Assembly (NCBI GenBank): GCA_002691185.1
Contig: NZHB01000020.1
Span: 1 to 7,212 of the forward strand
DNA length: 7,212 nucleotides
Source of the DNA: SAR116 cluster bacterium
Lineage (GTDB): Bacteria > Pseudomonadota > Alphaproteobacteria > Puniceispirillales > Marisalimonadaceae
Reading direction: 5' to 3'
In this document: in pieces, positions 5,608 to 7,212 of the stretch
Numbering within the stretch: position 1 is the stretch's first letter
How the letters are laid out: every line of letters begins with the position of its first letter
Notes under the pieces: generated by a model
The model's database searches: none
What the model was told of the DNA's origin: nothing
The model's input: the letters and a program-made list of their open reading frames with translations, nothing else
Translations under genes and position numbers: made by a program

Positions 5608-6436
5608 CTTGATTTACCTCTAACATATTAGCATTAGTATCATATAAGTAAATTTGATGAAAACCTGGCATCGCATATACTTTAGCATCAGAATAAAGAA
5701 TATGTTCTTTATCTAATTTTGCTTTCACACTAGATAAATCTTTAACTGTAAACGCTGGGTGCCCACCTATTGAAGGATTGTGAGCAAAATTATTTCTATA
5801 TCCAAAACCATCATCCGGTTTAATAACATGAAGACCTCTATTATTATTTGATAAAGGTAATATTGCTAATTCTGAGGGATCAATACTAAAATCTCCCTTA
5901 TTTGAAGGCGCCAACCATTTGCCTTCATCCATACCTATTAAATTTGTAAAAAAATCTATTGATTTTCTTACATCCAAAGATTCTAAATTCATATGATGAA
6001 TTCCCCAATCAAGACCCATTGACCAACTGCTGAATTCCTTATTGAAACCATTACTATCCTGAACAAAGTGTATTAAATTTAATGAAGGCTCTTGAACATG
6101 AAGGCTATAAAAAGGAGAACTGTCACTCGGATCGTCAAAGATAAACTTTATCTGTCTTTGCTCTAAATTTTTCTTAATATTGAATATATTATCTACCAAT
6201 ATTGATATATAACTACGCCTACTTTGTATCATATTTTTTAACTCAAGATCTGGCTTAGGCTTAAATAATCTTAAACCTAAACCCTTATTGCCAAAAAAAA
6301 TACTTTCTTCTTTTTTGAACATAGATTGGTAATAACTTTCTTGTTTTTCATTATAAGGAAAAAGAAGTTGATAAAAACTTTTAGATTTTTCAGGATCATG
6401 AACAGGAATAGAAACACTTAAAATGGACCAATTCAT
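5600..6436 (-). CDS. Two-domain VOC protein (glyoxalase / extradiol dioxygenase fold)
   Basis: A 278-residue protein made of two vicinal-oxygen-chelate domains, about 3-126 and 143-276. The C-terminal domain keeps a plausible metal triad: His148 in GIHHMNLESLD, His226 in GGHPAFTVKD and Glu273 in NMLEVNQ. This matches the His/His/Glu pattern of type I extradiol dioxygenases and related VOC enzymes. The N-terminal domain keeps the fold pattern (VSIPVHDPEKSKSFY; SLHVQEPSLNLIHFVQ) but lacks the matching ligands, as in extradiol dioxygenases where only the second domain is catalytic. It could be a ring-cleaving dioxygenase, a lyase or an isomerase; the sequence does not decide. It is the first gene of the leftward operon, with an AGGA ribosome site (minus strand of 6444-6447) 7 nt before its ATG, and it overlaps the SDR by 8 bp. 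Confidence 0.85.
   Translation of the reverse strand: MNWSILSVSIPVHDPEKSKSFYQLLFPYNEKQESYYQSMFKKEESIFFGNKGLGLRLFKPKPDLELKNMIQSRRSYISILVDNIFNIKKNLEQRQIKFIFDDPSDSSPFYSLHVQEPSLNLIHFVQDSNGFNKEFSSWSMGLDWGIHHMNLESLDVRKSIDFFTNLIGMDEGKWLAPSNKGDFSIDPSELAILPLSNNNRGLHVIKPDDGFGYRNNFAHNPSIGGHPAFTVKDLSSVKAKLDKEHILYSDAKVYAMPGFHQIYLYDTNANMLEVNQAV
5616..5621 (-). promoter_or_regulatory. Ribosome binding site that sets the SDR start
   Basis: AGAGGT on the minus strand (5621 to 5616), inside the last codons of the VOC gene. The spacing from AGAGG to the CTG at 5607 is 9 nt, the same spacing and core as for the small membrane protein further down this operon (AGAGG at 4812-4808, ATG at 4798). The in-frame ATC at 5613 would be only 3 nt away, too close. 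This favours CTG as the initiation codon. Confidence 0.6.
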
Positions 6437-6546
6437 TAAAACATCCTATTAAAAAATTTATGAAATAATAATGTGAAACTAACAAATGTTTACAAAAATA
6501 ACAAATTGAATAAAGATTAACTTTTAGTTCATTTAAAGGGTGTAAA
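6437..6546. promoter_or_regulatory. Divergent promoter region between VOC operon and dioxygenase gene
   Basis: This 110-bp AT-rich gap separates the leftward VOC operon from the rightward dioxygenase gene, so it must hold both promoters or activator sites. For the rightward gene, TTTACA at 6489-6494 matches five of six bases of a -35 consensus, but no convincing -10 follows at the proper distance. AAAGGG at 6535-6540 is a good ribosome site, 6 nt before the ATG at 6547. A dyad resembling the arms of the left-hand inverted repeat lies at 6512-6524. No riboswitch-like structure or terminator is apparent. Confidence 0.5.
6512..6527 (+). promoter_or_regulatory. AAAG-N5-CTTT dyad similar to the left inverted-repeat arms
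   Basis: The 16 bases here match 63-78 at 14 of 16 positions, and both contain the dyad AAAG-N5-CTTT. It lies 19 nt upstream of the dioxygenase ATG, so it could be a shared operator linking this gene to the M19-like pair. The case is weak: the sequence is AT-rich, and an exact copy of the 13-base arm core AAAGATAAACTTT also occurs inside the VOC coding sequence at 6137-6149, where it simply encodes protein. Confidence 0.25.
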
Positions 6547-7212
6547 ATGGAAATAAAAGTTTTAAAAGATAACTTCGGAGTTGAAATTACTAAATTCGAT
6601 TGTTCTCAAAATATTGATTTAGAGGACATAAACGTACTTAAAGATTTAATTCAAAGTAAACATTTTATCTGTTTTAAAAATCAAAACTTAGATGGTAACT
6701 CACTAGCAAATTTTACTAAAAATTTTGGAAATTTAGAGGCTTATCCCGAAAAGGATAAAACTAAGGGTAAAATAGAAATTTTTAATGTTTCCAATGTTTC
6801 AGAAGATGGAGAACATTTATCACCTGATGATCAGAGAGTTATACTTCAGAAAAATAATTCGCGATGGCATACCGATAGTTCCTATAGATATTTTCCAGCA
6901 TCATTTTCAATTTTATATGGTCAAGAAACTCTCCCTAGTGAAGCAAGTGGAGGCCAAACAGAATTTTCTAATATGCTTATGGCTTATGAACAATTACCAG
7001 AAGATAAAAAAGTGTTATTAGAGCCACTTCATCAAGTTCACTCATATAATGACATCAGAAGGCTTGAACCAGGTTTACCAGAATTGACATATGATGAAAA
7101 ATCAAATTTTCCTCCTGTAACACACCCAGTTATAAGAGTGCACCCAGATAGAAATTTTAAAAAATCTCTTTATTTCACGTCAAATACTAGCTTGGAGATT
7201 GGAGGAATGAGC
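6547..7212 (+). CDS. TauD/TfdA-family Fe(II)/2-oxoglutarate dioxygenase (3' end missing)
   Basis: The first 222 residues of a protein that runs past the right edge. The iron-binding HxD is seen as WHTDSSY (His108, Asp110). It is followed by the GGQTEFSNM block (135-143), whose Thr138 corresponds to the 2-oxoglutarate-contacting Thr of TauD, and by THPVIRVHP (192-200) and SLYFTSNT (207-214), typical of the TauD/TfdA C-terminal half. The distal His and the Arg that binds 2-oxoglutarate lie beyond the window, so completeness cannot be judged. Such enzymes hydroxylate a small acid, often releasing a leaving group such as sulfite or an amine; TfdA cleaves an aryl ether. The substrate is unknown. 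The start is supported by AAAGGG 6 nt upstream. It is divergent from the VOC-SDR-racemase operon, which suggests but does not prove a shared pathway. Confidence 0.9.
   Translation, partial: MEIKVLKDNFGVEITKFDCSQNIDLEDINVLKDLIQSKHFICFKNQNLDGNSLANFTKNFGNLEAYPEKDKTKGKIEIFNVSNVSEDGEHLSPDDQRVILQKNNSRWHTDSSYRYFPASFSILYGQETLPSEASGGQTEFSNMLMAYEQLPEDKKVLLEPLHQVHSYNDIRRLEPGLPELTYDEKSNFPPVTHPVIRVHPDRNFKKSLYFTSNTSLEIGGMS

Noticed and set aside
5595..5610. Programmed frameshift fusing the VOC protein to the SDR at the A/T-rich junction
   Set aside because: Both proteins have complete termini of normal family length, and a ribosome site precedes the CTG, so separate coupled initiation explains the junction more simply.
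6137..6149. Exact copy of the inverted-repeat arm core (AAAGATAAACTTT) as a third operator
   Set aside because: It lies within the VOC coding sequence, encodes ordinary residues and is far from any start. It is more useful as a warning that this AT-rich 13-mer can arise by chance.
6785..7021. Separate small plus-strand gene of 78 codons
   Set aside because: It is a different frame inside the dioxygenase gene, whose HTD motif and family blocks run through the same bases.

Overview
The window is a very AT-rich, densely packed bacterial segment. Every intergenic gap is 149 bp or shorter. The base composition, the overlapping operonic genes and the gene types (M19-like protein with a DUF3726-like protein, enolase-superfamily sugar-acid/lactone enzyme, SDR, VOC protein, TauD/TfdA dioxygenase, DUF2842-like small membrane protein) suggest a marine alphaproteobacterium with a streamlined, low-GC genome. 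This placement is inference; there is no rRNA or marker gene here.

Region 1 (1-3473) is a tightly coupled rightward cassette of three genes: an M19 (renal dipeptidase)-like protein that lacks most of the family's metal ligands, a 567-residue protein I cannot assign to a characterised family, and a DUF3726-like protein. The first two genes overlap by 4 bp (ATGA) and the third starts 2 bp after the second stops. Immediately to the left, the first 29 bases of the window read on the minus strand as the start of a second copy of the M19-like gene (MLIDGLQYC, identical residues, different codons). The two start codons face away from each other across a 149-bp, about 12% GC spacer. That spacer carries a perfect 20-bp inverted repeat whose centre coincides with the midpoint between the two start codons. 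This symmetric paralog pair is the most unusual structure in the window.

Region 2 (3470-6436, minus strand) is a four-gene leftward operon: two-domain VOC (glyoxalase/extradiol dioxygenase fold) protein, SDR oxidoreductase, a 67-residue two-helix membrane protein, and a mandelate racemase-like enolase-superfamily enzyme. It looks like a small-molecule catabolic set of oxidation, ring or lactone chemistry and dehydration/epimerisation, but the substrate cannot be read from the sequence. The SDR has no ATG/GTG/TTG that includes its NAD-binding motif; the best start is CTG at 5607. The operon ends tail-to-tail with region 1, with a 4-bp overlap of stop codons.

Region 3 (6437-7212) is a 110-bp divergent promoter region followed by a TauD/TfdA-type Fe(II)/2-oxoglutarate dioxygenase that runs off the right edge. 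There are no RNA genes, insertion sequences or CRISPR arrays.
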